This document shows positions 8,665-17,609 of a stretch of 64,000 bases of DNA, in pieces. The notes beneath the pieces are model-generated. The model saw only the letters and a list, made by a program, of their open reading frames with translations. It was not told the origin of the DNA and did no database searches. This stretch comes from Fuerstiella sp. (GTDB taxonomy: Bacteria; Planctomycetota; Planctomycetia; Planctomycetales; Planctomycetaceae), in assembly GCA_029245955.1 (NCBI GenBank), contig JAQWOH010000008.1, forward strand, positions 124,001 through 188,000. Direction: 5' to 3'. The translations under genes were made by a program, and so were the position numbers. Position 1 is the first letter of the stretch. Each line of letters opens with the position of its first letter.

Positions 8665-10212
8665 ATGACACGACCGGTATGCCTCCGCTCACTTATCTTT
8701 CCCTGCAGCGTTGTTTTTCTTTGCGTGTCAATGGCGACTGCACAGGATTCAAGCCTGAATCTGAACGTCCGGTCACGAGCAGAATCCGAACAGGGCAGCG
8801 GACGCTGGCATGCAGCTACAAATTCTGTCGCATGGAAAGCGGCTGAAACGGCCATCGTCATCTGCGACATGTGGGATCAGCACTGGTGTCCTCAGGCCAC
8901 TGAACGCGTCGGCCAGATGGCTCCGCGAATGAACGAAGTCGTAAAAGCGGCGCGGGATCGAGGTGCTCTGATTATCCACTGCCCCAGCGATACTCTTGAT
9001 TTCTACAAAGATACGCCTCAGCGCAGGCTCGCTCAGTCGGCGCCGAAATTTAAGACAATGGTTCCCCTGCAGAACTGGTGTCATCTGGACGCGAGTATCG
9101 AAGGGAAGGTCCTGCCGATTGACGATTCCGACGGTGGCTGCGACTGCGAATCCCCCGTCAAGAACTACCGTGCGTGGAGTCGTCAGCACCCGGCTATTGA
9201 AATCACTGACGGTGACGCTGTCACCGACAGTGCCGAGGCGTTCTATCTGATGAAACAACGGGGCATTCGCAATGTTGTAGTGATGGGCGTGCATACGAAC
9301 ATGTGCGTACTCGGGCGGCCGTTTTCAATTCGTCAGATGGTGCAGCAGGGGCAGAACGTGGTACTGATGCGGGACATGACGGACACCATGTACAATCCGA
9401 AAATGGCGCCGTTCGTCAGCCACTTCACGGGAACGGATCTGGTTATTGAACACATCGAAAAATACTGGTGTCCGACAATTCTTAGTTCGGATTTCATCGG
9501 TGGTGACGAGTTTCGCTTCACACAGGACAAGCGCAAACACCTTGTCGTCCTGTGTGCGGAACAGGAATACCTGACGCACAGATCGGTGCCGAAGTTTGCG
9601 GCAGAGCATCTGGGCCACGATTTTCGAGTCAGCTTTGTCTGGGACGACGCCAACGATCGGAACAACCTTCCCGGAATAGACGTGGTTGCGGACGCAGACA
9701 TCCTGCTGGTCAGTGTACGGCGCCGGACGTTACCACACAAACAAATGAAGTATGTGCGAGACTTCGTAGCCAGCGGAAAACCGGTCATTGGGATTCGTAC
9801 CGCCAGCCATGCTTTCTGCCTTCGCGGCAAGGAACCTGGGGATGGACTGGACAACTGGCCTGAATTCGACAGCCAGGTATTCGGCGGAAACTATACCAAC
9901 CATCATGGCGAGGGCCCGCAGGTGGCCCTTTCGCACACAGAGAATATTGCGGCGAAGAAGTTCATGCAGCACATCGCCGTCGACAAGCTGGTTGGCAACG
10001 GATCACTGTACAAAGTAAGCCCGCTTGCTGATTCGACAACACCACTGCTGATCGGAAGTATTCCGGGTGCCGACGCCGAACCCATCGCATGGCTCAACAG
10101 GCGAGCCGATGGAGGCACCAGTCTGTACACATCTTTGGGACACATTGATGATTTCGAACAGCCACAGTTCCTGGAATTTCTGAAGCATTCCCTTGTTTCG
10201 ATAGTCAAATGA
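8665..10212 (+). CDS. Exported isochorismatase-like / ThuA-like fusion protein
   Basis: 515 aa. A signal peptide (1-27, ending ATAQ) is followed by an isochorismatase-like cysteine hydrolase domain (~60-270): Asp68 in VICDMWDQHW and the nucleophile Cys214 in GVHTNMCVLGR. Residues ~285-515 form a second alpha/beta domain resembling ThuA (trehalose-utilisation-like, glutamine-amidotransferase fold), with VIGIRTASHAF and GGNYTNHHGE segments. The ATG at 8665 is preferred over the upstream frame because it begins the signal peptide. The hydrolase half would cleave an amide or similar bond in the periplasm; the ThuA half is a frequent planctomycete partner of unknown chemistry. It stands alone, with the TolC gene 390 bp downstream. 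Confidence 0.85.
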   Translation: MTRPVCLRSLIFPCSVVFLCVSMATAQDSSLNLNVRSRAESEQGSGRWHAATNSVAWKAAETAIVICDMWDQHWCPQATERVGQMAPRMNEVVKAARDRGALIIHCPSDTLDFYKDTPQRRLAQSAPKFKTMVPLQNWCHLDASIEGKVLPIDDSDGGCDCESPVKNYRAWSRQHPAIEITDGDAVTDSAEAFYLMKQRGIRNVVVMGVHTNMCVLGRPFSIRQMVQQGQNVVLMRDMTDTMYNPKMAPFVSHFTGTDLVIEHIEKYWCPTILSSDFIGGDEFRFTQDKRKHLVVLCAEQEYLTHRSVPKFAAEHLGHDFRVSFVWDDANDRNNLPGIDVVADADILLVSVRRRTLPHKQMKYVRDFVASGKPVIGIRTASHAFCLRGKEPGDGLDNWPEFDSQVFGGNYTNHHGEGPQVALSHTENIAAKKFMQHIAVDKLVGNGSLYKVSPLADSTTPLLIGSIPGADAEPIAWLNRRADGGTSLYTSLGHIDDFEQPQFLEFLKHSLVSIVK

Positions 10213-10605
10213 CCGGCAGAAGACATTGCCCGTTGACACGTGTGAAAGACATTAAGGCCGGCCACACAACATACGGCTGCCGTTCGGCGTGCCACCCAGT
10301 GGCCTTCACCTGTACAGTTTGCCCTGCCGGAACAATCGCACCGGTCGCTGCAACCTCGCTAATCGATTTGTTTGCATCGTCGGACAGGTCTCCTGCCGAA
10401 ACCCATGTTGCCAGAAACATCTGACAAGCGTGAGTGACCCGTTCAGCCGATTCTTTCCTAAAGACCGCACTTAACGGTGTGAAGGGACTATTCCTCATCA
10501 TCGGGTTCTGCAGCGCTGGAAGCGATGCACGGTGGAACTGGCATTGCCTGTTCCACCGTGCGCTCATGGTTGTGATGGATTGCCACCAATTCGGAAACAG
10601 GTTCT
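10213..10605. other. Leader region of the TolC-like gene
   Basis: 393 bp without a convincing gene. Frames on both strands are low-quality and mutually overlapping. The notable feature is a perfect 12-bp hairpin at 10527-10561, described separately. Confidence 0.45.
10527..10561 (+). promoter_or_regulatory. Perfect 12-bp inverted repeat upstream of the TolC-like gene
   Basis: GCACGGTGGAAC (10527-10538) pairs perfectly with GTTCCACCGTGC (10550-10561) around an 11-nt loop, and AGC/GCT extends it across a small bulge. It lies about 48 bp before the TolC start and has no T-run, which fits a dimeric repressor operator or a leader structure better than a terminator. Confidence 0.6.
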
Positions 10606-12438
10606 GTGATGTACAAACGTCTATGGCAGATACCACTGGCAGCCGTAATGCTGCTGGGATTCACGGGATGCCAGACTTCATCCCGCTCCGGGGGGCTTGC
10701 ACACGTCGCAAGTCCGGGCAGCGAATGGAACTGCCCGTATGATGCTGTTGCGGCACAGGTAAATGCTGTCTCGGAACACGTCCGGTCTGCCACAGTTTCT
10801 AAGACCGCCCCCTTCAGTGAGAGCCACCAGACTCGTCCCGCCTGGCAGACTTTGAATTTCGCGGCCCCCGACGAATCAAACATCGCTGATGGATCCGCGT
10901 CAAAGCTGGACACCGAACGCGCTCACAACGAACAACCACTCGTCACAGCCGGAGAGTTACTGCTCCCTGCCGTTGCTGACGGCAGCACTGTCGCGGATCA
11001 GAAACGATCGGTCGCCCCGGTCATCCAGGCGGCTGCCACCAGAATCCCCGGTGAACCGGATAGCCCGCTGCCGGCGCCGCCTGCAACATCTGAGCAGGAA
11101 GCATTTCCCGTGGACCTGCCAACCATTCTTAGACTGTCCGGTGGTCGCAACTGGGCCGTTCAACTGGCTGGTGAACGAATCAATCAGGCACAAGCCGAGG
11201 TCCTGGCCGCAGAAGCAATGTGGCTGCCGTCGCTGAATGTGGGCGTTGGCGCCACAAAACACGAGGGACAAATTCAAGCCACGACCGGCGAGATCCTTGA
11301 TATCAGTCGAAGTTCACTGTTTGTCGGTGGGGGCGCCAAGGTTGCCAACGCTCCACTGACTGGTGGTGCCGGAGGACCGGCCCGACTGTTTCTTGATCTG
11401 TCTATCGCCGACGCATTATTTCAGCCACTTGTCGCAAGGCAGAAGGCATGTGCAGCTCAGTTTCACCAGGCTGTGGCCTTTAACGACGCACAACTGGAAG
11501 GCGCGTTGGCGTATTTCGACCTTGTATCGGCTCAGGGCGAAGCCACCATCAATGCGGAAAACCTCTCTGACGCAGAGGGGTTATTATCCATGACCCAGGC
11601 ATTTGTGGCAGCCGGCAAAGCTTCTCCGGCAGAAGTGTCGCGGGTACAGGTGATTGTGGCCAATCACCAGCAGGCCGTGGTGGACGCTCAGCTGAAGATC
11701 AGACTGGCCTCCAGCGAACTGATCCGAATTGTCCGTCTTGATCCATCGCAGCTATCCACCGAAGCACTGTTGTATAGCGCCGACGATCACCTGCTGCCAA
11801 TTGAGTTGATTCCTGAAGAATCGAATTTGGACGCCCTCATCGCACAAGGGCAAGGCATACGCCCGGAAGTTGGAAAAGAGCACGCCCTTGCCCAGGCACA
11901 ACTGGCTAACAATAGAAATCAGGAATTGCGTCCTTTTGTTCCCAGTCTGAATGTGGGTGTTTCAGCGGGAGGATTCGGTGGTGGCAGCGGCAATGACATC
12001 AACCGTTTTGATGGACGAGCTGACATTGATGCGATGCTGGTCTGGGAAATACGCAACCTTGGCTTCGGTGAAAGTGCTGCTCGTGGCGAAACCAGCAGTC
12101 GATACCGACAGGCGGTCCTTCGCAGTCATCAGGTCCAGGACCAGATTGCACAAGAAGTCAGGAACGCATGGCATCGCGTTCGGGCCGGACGACAGAGGAT
12201 AGACATTGCCCGTGACAACGTAAGCGAAGCCGTGCATCTGGTGGACATGAATTTCGAACGCATTCGAGGACTTGAAGGAATGCCGCTGGAGGCGATTCAG
12301 GCACTGCAGGCGGTCAGTCAGGCTCGGCTGAGTTATCTGCGGGCGATTGTGGAATACAACAAGTCTCAGGCAGCGCTGCTGCAGGCGATCGGACGGCCCA
12401 TTCCCAACGCCGTATCTGCTGCAGAACCGAACGCCTAA
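10606..12438 (+). CDS. TolC-family outer membrane efflux lipoprotein
   Basis: About 609 aa, longer than typical TolC (450-490) because of a Pro/Ala/Ser-rich N-terminal region of about 165 residues. The signal ends in a lipobox (LLGFTGC, Cys about 21), so it is probably a lipoprotein like OprM/NodT. From residue ~165 it carries the two OEP repeats: AVQLAGERINQAQAEVLAA and the second-half segment near RPEVGKEHALAQAQLANN, with the typical long helices and short beta strands. GTG (10606) and ATG (10609) are adjacent possible starts. The gene converges on the adaptor-permease operon 48 bp away, so it is the probable outer-membrane channel of that pump though it must be transcribed separately. Confidence 0.87.
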   Translation: MMYKRLWQIPLAAVMLLGFTGCQTSSRSGGLAHVASPGSEWNCPYDAVAAQVNAVSEHVRSATVSKTAPFSESHQTRPAWQTLNFAAPDESNIADGSASKLDTERAHNEQPLVTAGELLLPAVADGSTVADQKRSVAPVIQAAATRIPGEPDSPLPAPPATSEQEAFPVDLPTILRLSGGRNWAVQLAGERINQAQAEVLAAEAMWLPSLNVGVGATKHEGQIQATTGEILDISRSSLFVGGGAKVANAPLTGGAGGPARLFLDLSIADALFQPLVARQKACAAQFHQAVAFNDAQLEGALAYFDLVSAQGEATINAENLSDAEGLLSMTQAFVAAGKASPAEVSRVQVIVANHQQAVVDAQLKIRLASSELIRIVRLDPSQLSTEALLYSADDHLLPIELIPEESNLDALIAQGQGIRPEVGKEHALAQAQLANNRNQELRPFVPSLNVGVSAGGFGGGSGNDINRFDGRADIDAMLVWEIRNLGFGESAARGETSSRYRQAVLRSHQVQDQIAQEVRNAWHRVRAGRQRIDIARDNVSEAVHLVDMNFERIRGLEGMPLEAIQALQAVSQARLSYLRAIVEYNKSQAALLQAIGRPIPNAVSAAEPNA

Positions 12439-12486
12439 GACCACACGCCGCTTCCAGCTGGACACTGCATGGACTGCCGGCCGAGG

Positions 12487-13818
12487 CTACCTTCCGGCCC
12501 CGAACCGGGCCACCTTTTCGCCAACCTTCAGGCCAGTGCTGATACCGACCGACGCCGCATCATTGAATGCAATCACGACGCGACGAGTGGATGGTTTTCC
12601 GTCTTCCACGACGGTGACGAAATAATTGTCGGCACTGTCCTTGCCGACGGCCGTTGTCGGCACCACCGGCAACAGATCGTCACCTTTCCAGTCTTTGCGA
12701 ATGACCGTCAGCGTGCCATACAGCCCCGGTTTCAACTCCACCTTCTGTTCACTGACCAGATCCATGGCCGGGTTCCCAAGGTGGACTTCAATCTGCATCG
12801 TTCGTGTCTTCGGATCCAGCGTACCGGCTGTTCGCGTCACCTTTCCCGCAAACGCCTGACCTTCCAGTCCACCGATGGAATCAAAGATAACGGACTGACC
12901 GGACTGAACCTTTCCCACATGATTGTTGGGCACTGCGACCATGATTCGTACTTTGCTGATCTGAGTCAGCTCGAACACCGGCGTTGCAGCAGAGTTATTT
13001 TCGGCCGGCTGCACATAGCTTCCCAGGTCCACGATTCGCCCTGTTACAACACCGTCATAGGGGGCTCGCAAAACAGTGTACTCCATTAGAGTCTTCAGAC
13101 GCTCTACGGTAGACATTGCAACATTGACCTTTGCGTCTGCACTTTTCCTGTCGGCCTTGACTTTACGAACAGACGCCTCGGCAGCCTGAATATTGGCAAT
13201 CGCAGCCTGCACATCGGCCTTAACGCTGGCCAGGGACGCTTTCGCGACATCAACATCGAATCGTGCTTCATCAAGGTTGTCCTGCCCAATCGTGCCGCCG
13301 GCGGCAAGTTTGGCCAACCGGCGCAACTTGGTTTCATTCAGCTTCAGCATCGCCTCCTTTTCCGCGGTGCGTGAGTTAACCTGATCCAGCTCAGCTTTTC
13401 TCTGCTGCACAACGGATTCCGCCTCAGCAATAGCAGCATCAGCCTGTGTCACCGCGCTCTGCGTCTGTGCCACCATTGCCGTTTTCTCCGCCAGCTCGTT
13501 CTGCATTTCCGGGATGTCCAGTTCAGCCAGCACGTCACCTTTTTTCACGCGAGAACCAACGTCCACTTCCAGTTTGTCGACGACGCCGATTGATTTCACG
13601 TAGCCCCCGAGTTTTGCACGAATCTCTGTATCCTGAAACCCATGCACGGAAGCTCCCTGCAACTCAATAATCTCGCGATGCTGACGTCCCTGCACCGTGA
13701 CCGTGTCAATCTGCGCAAATGCCTGATGGGCAGCTGCGGTCACAACCACGAAAGCGGATGTCAGAACAACATCCCGAAGCCAGCCGGTTACGTAAGCCGA
13801 ACAAGTTAGTTTTCGCAT
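12487..13818 (-). CDS. RND efflux periplasmic adaptor (HlyD/MFP family)
   Basis: 443 aa with a signal peptide (ending AHQAFAQ). Order of parts: barrel-sandwich (lipoyl-like) first half with GGYVKSIGVVDKLEVDVGSRV, a long coiled-coil hairpin (~95-240, Ala/Glu/Gln-rich), second lipoyl half LRAPYDGVVTGRIVDLGS, a beta-barrel and a membrane-proximal domain. The start at 13818 removes eight residues preceding the signal peptide. It follows the permease gene by 55 bp on the same strand, an inverted order compared with the usual adaptor-then-pump arrangement. It bridges the permease and the TolC-like channel. Confidence 0.9.
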   Translation of the reverse strand: MRKLTCSAYVTGWLRDVVLTSAFVVVTAAAHQAFAQIDTVTVQGRQHREIIELQGASVHGFQDTEIRAKLGGYVKSIGVVDKLEVDVGSRVKKGDVLAELDIPEMQNELAEKTAMVAQTQSAVTQADAAIAEAESVVQQRKAELDQVNSRTAEKEAMLKLNETKLRRLAKLAAGGTIGQDNLDEARFDVDVAKASLASVKADVQAAIANIQAAEASVRKVKADRKSADAKVNVAMSTVERLKTLMEYTVLRAPYDGVVTGRIVDLGSYVQPAENNSAATPVFELTQISKVRIMVAVPNNHVGKVQSGQSVIFDSIGGLEGQAFAGKVTRTAGTLDPKTRTMQIEVHLGNPAMDLVSEQKVELKPGLYGTLTVIRKDWKGDDLLPVVPTTAVGKDSADNYFVTVVEDGKPSTRRVVIAFNDAASVGISTGLKVGEKVARFGAGR

Positions 13819-13873
13819 GGTCAAGTCTTCTGATGAACGCAATTTGTTTAAACAACCACCTAAGCGGTACGCG

Positions 13874-16800
13874 TCAGGCCCAGGCCTTCACTTCTTCATC
13901 ACTGATCTCAGGTTGCCGCTTGAATATTACGTACAGGCAGGGAACGACAAACTTCGGTAGCAGAGTCGCAGCAATGACTGCCCCGACGATCGTGCGAGCC
14001 AGCGGTTCATCCGCTTCGCCGCCCGCAAATCCAACGGCCATCGGCAGCAACGCAAGGATCGTTGTCACCGATGTCATCAGAATCGGCCGGAATCTGACGA
14101 TGGCCGCATCGACGATGGCCTGATGGACGGTCGCACCTTCGGCCAGTCGGTGATTGGCAAAGTCCAGCAGCACGATCGTGTACTCAACCACGATGCCAAT
14201 CATCATAATGATGCCCATGAACGACTGAATGTTCAGTCGCGTGTCCCAGAACGTCAGCACAAAAGCCACGCCGATGAACCCGAGTGGAACGGTTACCATC
14301 ACAATCAGCGGATCAAGAAATGATCGAAACTGAGCAACCATGACCAGGTAAACCAGCAACGTGGACAGCACCAGTCCCAGCGCGAAGTCCACAAACGAAT
14401 CCCGCATCGAACGGATTTCACCCTGCAGTTCGACGGTAAATCCAGTAAATCCCTCACCGCCAATCTTGTAGCGCGTTGGCGAATTCAGGCCAATAGCGGA
14501 CAGCACATTCTGAAACCACACCGGATATTGAGCCACCGCCGCTCGCGAGTCGGCAGCGGCTTCCAGTTGAAGTGGGTGTCCTTCGGTCGTCAGTGCTGCC
14601 TCAATGTCTGCGACGACAGTTCCCAGGTCGTATCCAGGCAGGACATTGGCATAAACATCGGTCACTCGAGTAATGTTGCGATGGTTGATGACCGAGGGGC
14701 CGGTAACGTTAGTGATGATGTCAGCCACTTCCTCCAGAAAAACAATCGGACTGTCGGGGCTGCCACCCTTGACGGGTATCTTCCTGAGCGTATCCAGCGA
14801 GTTGATTTCTTCTTCGTAATACTGTGTTCCCAAAAAGTAGTGATTACCATTCTTGGGGTCGATCCAGAATGCCGGATCAAAGTTGATGGAACTGTTGGTA
14901 GAACTGACCAGACACTTCATCACCTCTTCTGGTGACACACCACGGTCCAGCGCCCGCACTCGGTCGATCTCAACGCGGATCATCGGGTAGTCAATTCTCT
15001 GAGCGACTCGAACATCTATCGCACCGGGGACAACTTCAATCGTTTCGATCAGATGACCGGCAATCCTGTGGGCGGTTTCCAGTGTGTAACCAGTGACCTG
15101 AAGGTGAATCGGCGACGGCTCCCCCATGTTCAGAGCGGCCGTAAGAATGCCACCGGTGTCGAACGCAAAGTCAACCTCAGGAAACTGATCGTTCAATTTC
15201 TGACGCAGGGTTTCGACCTTTTCAAACACGTTCCTGTTGCCCTGTGCCAGCTGTACAAGGATGAATGAATCCATGGCGCCGGTGTTCGGCGTATAAGCTG
15301 CAGGCCAGTCCAGCAGGACGCCGATATTCGCAATCAGCATGCTGCAGAGGGAATCTGCCTGCGCCGCCTCCACCTCTTCCGCCGTCAGCACGCGATCTTC
15401 GCCGTGGGCGTATTTCGCTTTTGTCACCGGATAGACGGAATCCGCCGTCGGGTTATCAGGAGCCGGGTCGCCGAGTTCCTCGACGATGACGTTCTCGATC
15501 TTCTTCACGATATCCCGTGAAAGCTCAAGCTTGGTCCCGGACGGAGCTCGCACGTAAATTGTAAACTGCCCGGAATCGACGGGGGGAAACAACTCACGAC
15601 CTGTGTTGCTGGCCATGCCCAACGCCAGCACAAACAGACCAGTCGCGACGGCCAGGACCAGCCACCTTGCCTTCAGGGAACCGAGCAAAAGAACGCGGTA
15701 ACCATTCACCAGCCAGCCTTTGGCCTGATCGGCCGATTCGACGATGTCACTCTTTTTTTCGGCGCTTTTCCGCATGAGTTTGGCGGCAGCAACGGGCACG
15801 AAGAAAATGGCAATCAGAAAGGATGCAACAACCGCGAACAGCACGGCAACCGCCAACGGTGTGAACAGATACTTTGCCAATCCTGACAGAAAGATCACGG
15901 GAAAGAACACAACCATAAATGTGACCGTGGAAACGAACAGCGGCACAATCACCTCATGCGTGCCGTCCAGGGCAGCGCGCAGATAGCCTTTGTCCATTTG
16001 CATATGCCGTTCGATGTTGTCCAGCACAACGATGGCCTGGTCGATCAGAATTCCAACTGCAAGGGCAAGCCCACCCAGCGTCATCGCGTTGATCGTATTG
16101 CCCGTAAAATAGAGTCCGATCAACGACGTCAGAATCGAAATCGGAATCGCCAGAACAATAACCAGTGTGGCTCGAAAATTGCGGAGAAACAGAAAGACGA
16201 CACCGCCGGCAAACAGTGCTCCCAGCAGACCGGCAATCCACAGAGCATCCACACTTTCACGAACCTTGACAGACTGGTCCATCACAACTTCCAGACTCAG
16301 GTTGACCATCTTGGGGTCGTCAGAACCGTCCGGACGCTGCCGTTCTTCCTTCAGCCGCGCGGTGATCTCTTCCAGTTTGTCGTGAATACGGTCAACAATT
16401 TCGATGGTATTGGAACCGGGCTGACGATACACGGGAACGTAAACCAGCGGCCGACCGTTCACTCGCACAATGTTGGACTGAATCTGTTTTGTATCCTTAA
16501 CTTCCCCCACGTCCTTAAACAGTACGGGCTGCCCCCCCGGCCCGATCTTGATCGGCGCATCGTTCAGTTTGGCCACTTTGTCTGGGATCGCGTTCGTGTA
16601 AATGTAGAACTCACTGTCACCGATCTTCGCGCTGCCAGCAGGAATCAGGACGTTCTGCCGTCGCAGTGCGGCATGTACTTCCATAATCGACAGGTTGTGC
16701 GCTACCAGCTTGTCCGGGTTAACGTAGGCCAGAATCCGCCGCAGTGTTCCGCCGTTCACGGCCGGTGCAATCACCCCGGAAATAGATTGCAGATTATTTC

Positions 16801-17281
16801 TCAGATTCTTGTAAGCCACATCGTAGAGCTCGGCATCGGTCATGTCCGGATTGGACACTGACACAAGACACAACGGCACACTGGCGGTAGGGTCAAACGG
16901 CATGACCATTGGCGGAATCGTACCCGGCGGCAGGTAGAACATGTCGCTCATCGCGTACATGCTGACCTGGCTAAGTGCTTCTGCCTGACTGACGTCCGGA
17001 TGAAAAAAGTCCTTCACCACGCAGACGCCCTGCATCGCCTTGGCTTCCTGATGTTCGATTCCCGATGACTGTCCGGTCCACCGCTGCAGGCGGCTCATGA
17101 TGTCCTGCTCCATAACCTCCGGCGGCATACCGGGGTAGAAACACACGATCTGTGCGGCCGATGTTTCAAAGGTTGGAAGCAGGTCAGCGGGAATCTTCAG
17201 TACACTGATTCCACCGATCACGGCGACCATCAGCACGATCACGATGACCAGGTACGGGTTCTTCAGCGCGGCTCGAATCAT
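13874..17281 (-). CDS. RND efflux transporter permease (AcrB/MexB superfamily)
   Basis: 1135 aa, a full-length RND pump with two homologous halves. TM1 is at the very N-terminus (NPYLVIVIVLMVAVIGGISVL); the first porter region follows, then TM2-6 starting near LWIAGLLGALFAGGVVFLF and containing GGLALAVGILIDQAIVVLDN, the RND motif with the proton-relay Asp. The second half includes GIIMMIGIVVEYTIVLLDF and the end cluster of helices. It exports hydrophobic compounds or metals by proton antiport; the substrate is not evident. It is the first gene of the operon, upstream of the adaptor. A short ATTCGA/TCGAAT dyad lies just upstream of the start. Confidence 0.92.
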   Translation of the reverse strand: MIRAALKNPYLVIVIVLMVAVIGGISVLKIPADLLPTFETSAAQIVCFYPGMPPEVMEQDIMSRLQRWTGQSSGIEHQEAKAMQGVCVVKDFFHPDVSQAEALSQVSMYAMSDMFYLPPGTIPPMVMPFDPTASVPLCLVSVSNPDMTDAELYDVAYKNLRNNLQSISGVIAPAVNGGTLRRILAYVNPDKLVAHNLSIMEVHAALRRQNVLIPAGSAKIGDSEFYIYTNAIPDKVAKLNDAPIKIGPGGQPVLFKDVGEVKDTKQIQSNIVRVNGRPLVYVPVYRQPGSNTIEIVDRIHDKLEEITARLKEERQRPDGSDDPKMVNLSLEVVMDQSVKVRESVDALWIAGLLGALFAGGVVFLFLRNFRATLVIVLAIPISILTSLIGLYFTGNTINAMTLGGLALAVGILIDQAIVVLDNIERHMQMDKGYLRAALDGTHEVIVPLFVSTVTFMVVFFPVIFLSGLAKYLFTPLAVAVLFAVVASFLIAIFFVPVAAAKLMRKSAEKKSDIVESADQAKGWLVNGYRVLLLGSLKARWLVLAVATGLFVLALGMASNTGRELFPPVDSGQFTIYVRAPSGTKLELSRDIVKKIENVIVEELGDPAPDNPTADSVYPVTKAKYAHGEDRVLTAEEVEAAQADSLCSMLIANIGVLLDWPAAYTPNTGAMDSFILVQLAQGNRNVFEKVETLRQKLNDQFPEVDFAFDTGGILTAALNMGEPSPIHLQVTGYTLETAHRIAGHLIETIEVVPGAIDVRVAQRIDYPMIRVEIDRVRALDRGVSPEEVMKCLVSSTNSSINFDPAFWIDPKNGNHYFLGTQYYEEEINSLDTLRKIPVKGGSPDSPIVFLEEVADIITNVTGPSVINHRNITRVTDVYANVLPGYDLGTVVADIEAALTTEGHPLQLEAAADSRAAVAQYPVWFQNVLSAIGLNSPTRYKIGGEGFTGFTVELQGEIRSMRDSFVDFALGLVLSTLLVYLVMVAQFRSFLDPLIVMVTVPLGFIGVAFVLTFWDTRLNIQSFMGIIMMIGIVVEYTIVLLDFANHRLAEGATVHQAIVDAAIVRFRPILMTSVTTILALLPMAVGFAGGEADEPLARTIVGAVIAATLLPKFVVPCLYVIFKRQPEISDEEVKAWA

Positions 17282-17609
17282 GAATTCAGGATTTCCCGAT
17301 ACGCATTCGATGCAACTCGAATCGCGGCAGAAGTGTGATGTCCATCGACGAATTCATCCGTCAGGCAACAACAATCAGTTTAATAAAGCGGAGTATGCCT
17401 GATGACAAGCCGAAAGTGACAGATGCTGGAGAAGGAGTCTCGCACAATCGCCAGACAAGGACAATGCAGGCCAATGCCTGCCGGATGGCCGTTCGCCAGG
17501 CAGTCCCCGCTTAAAACACTGGCGTTCGGCCGGTCTTTTCGAAGGACCGAATGCTCAGGTCAGAAGCCAGCGGACGGCTTGTACGGCTGACTTGCTGTAC
17601 CAACAGACC
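17282..17609. other. Promoter region of the RND operon
   Basis: 328 bp between the RND permease start and the stop of the DUF1552 gene (both minus strand). It contains the dyad ATTCGA (17305-17310) / TCGAAT (17317-17322), 24-41 bp before the permease ATG, a plausible operator. Nothing else is recognised. Confidence 0.4.

Noticed and set aside
15956..16861. 301-aa plus-strand open frame
   Set aside because: It is antisense to the well-supported RND permease.
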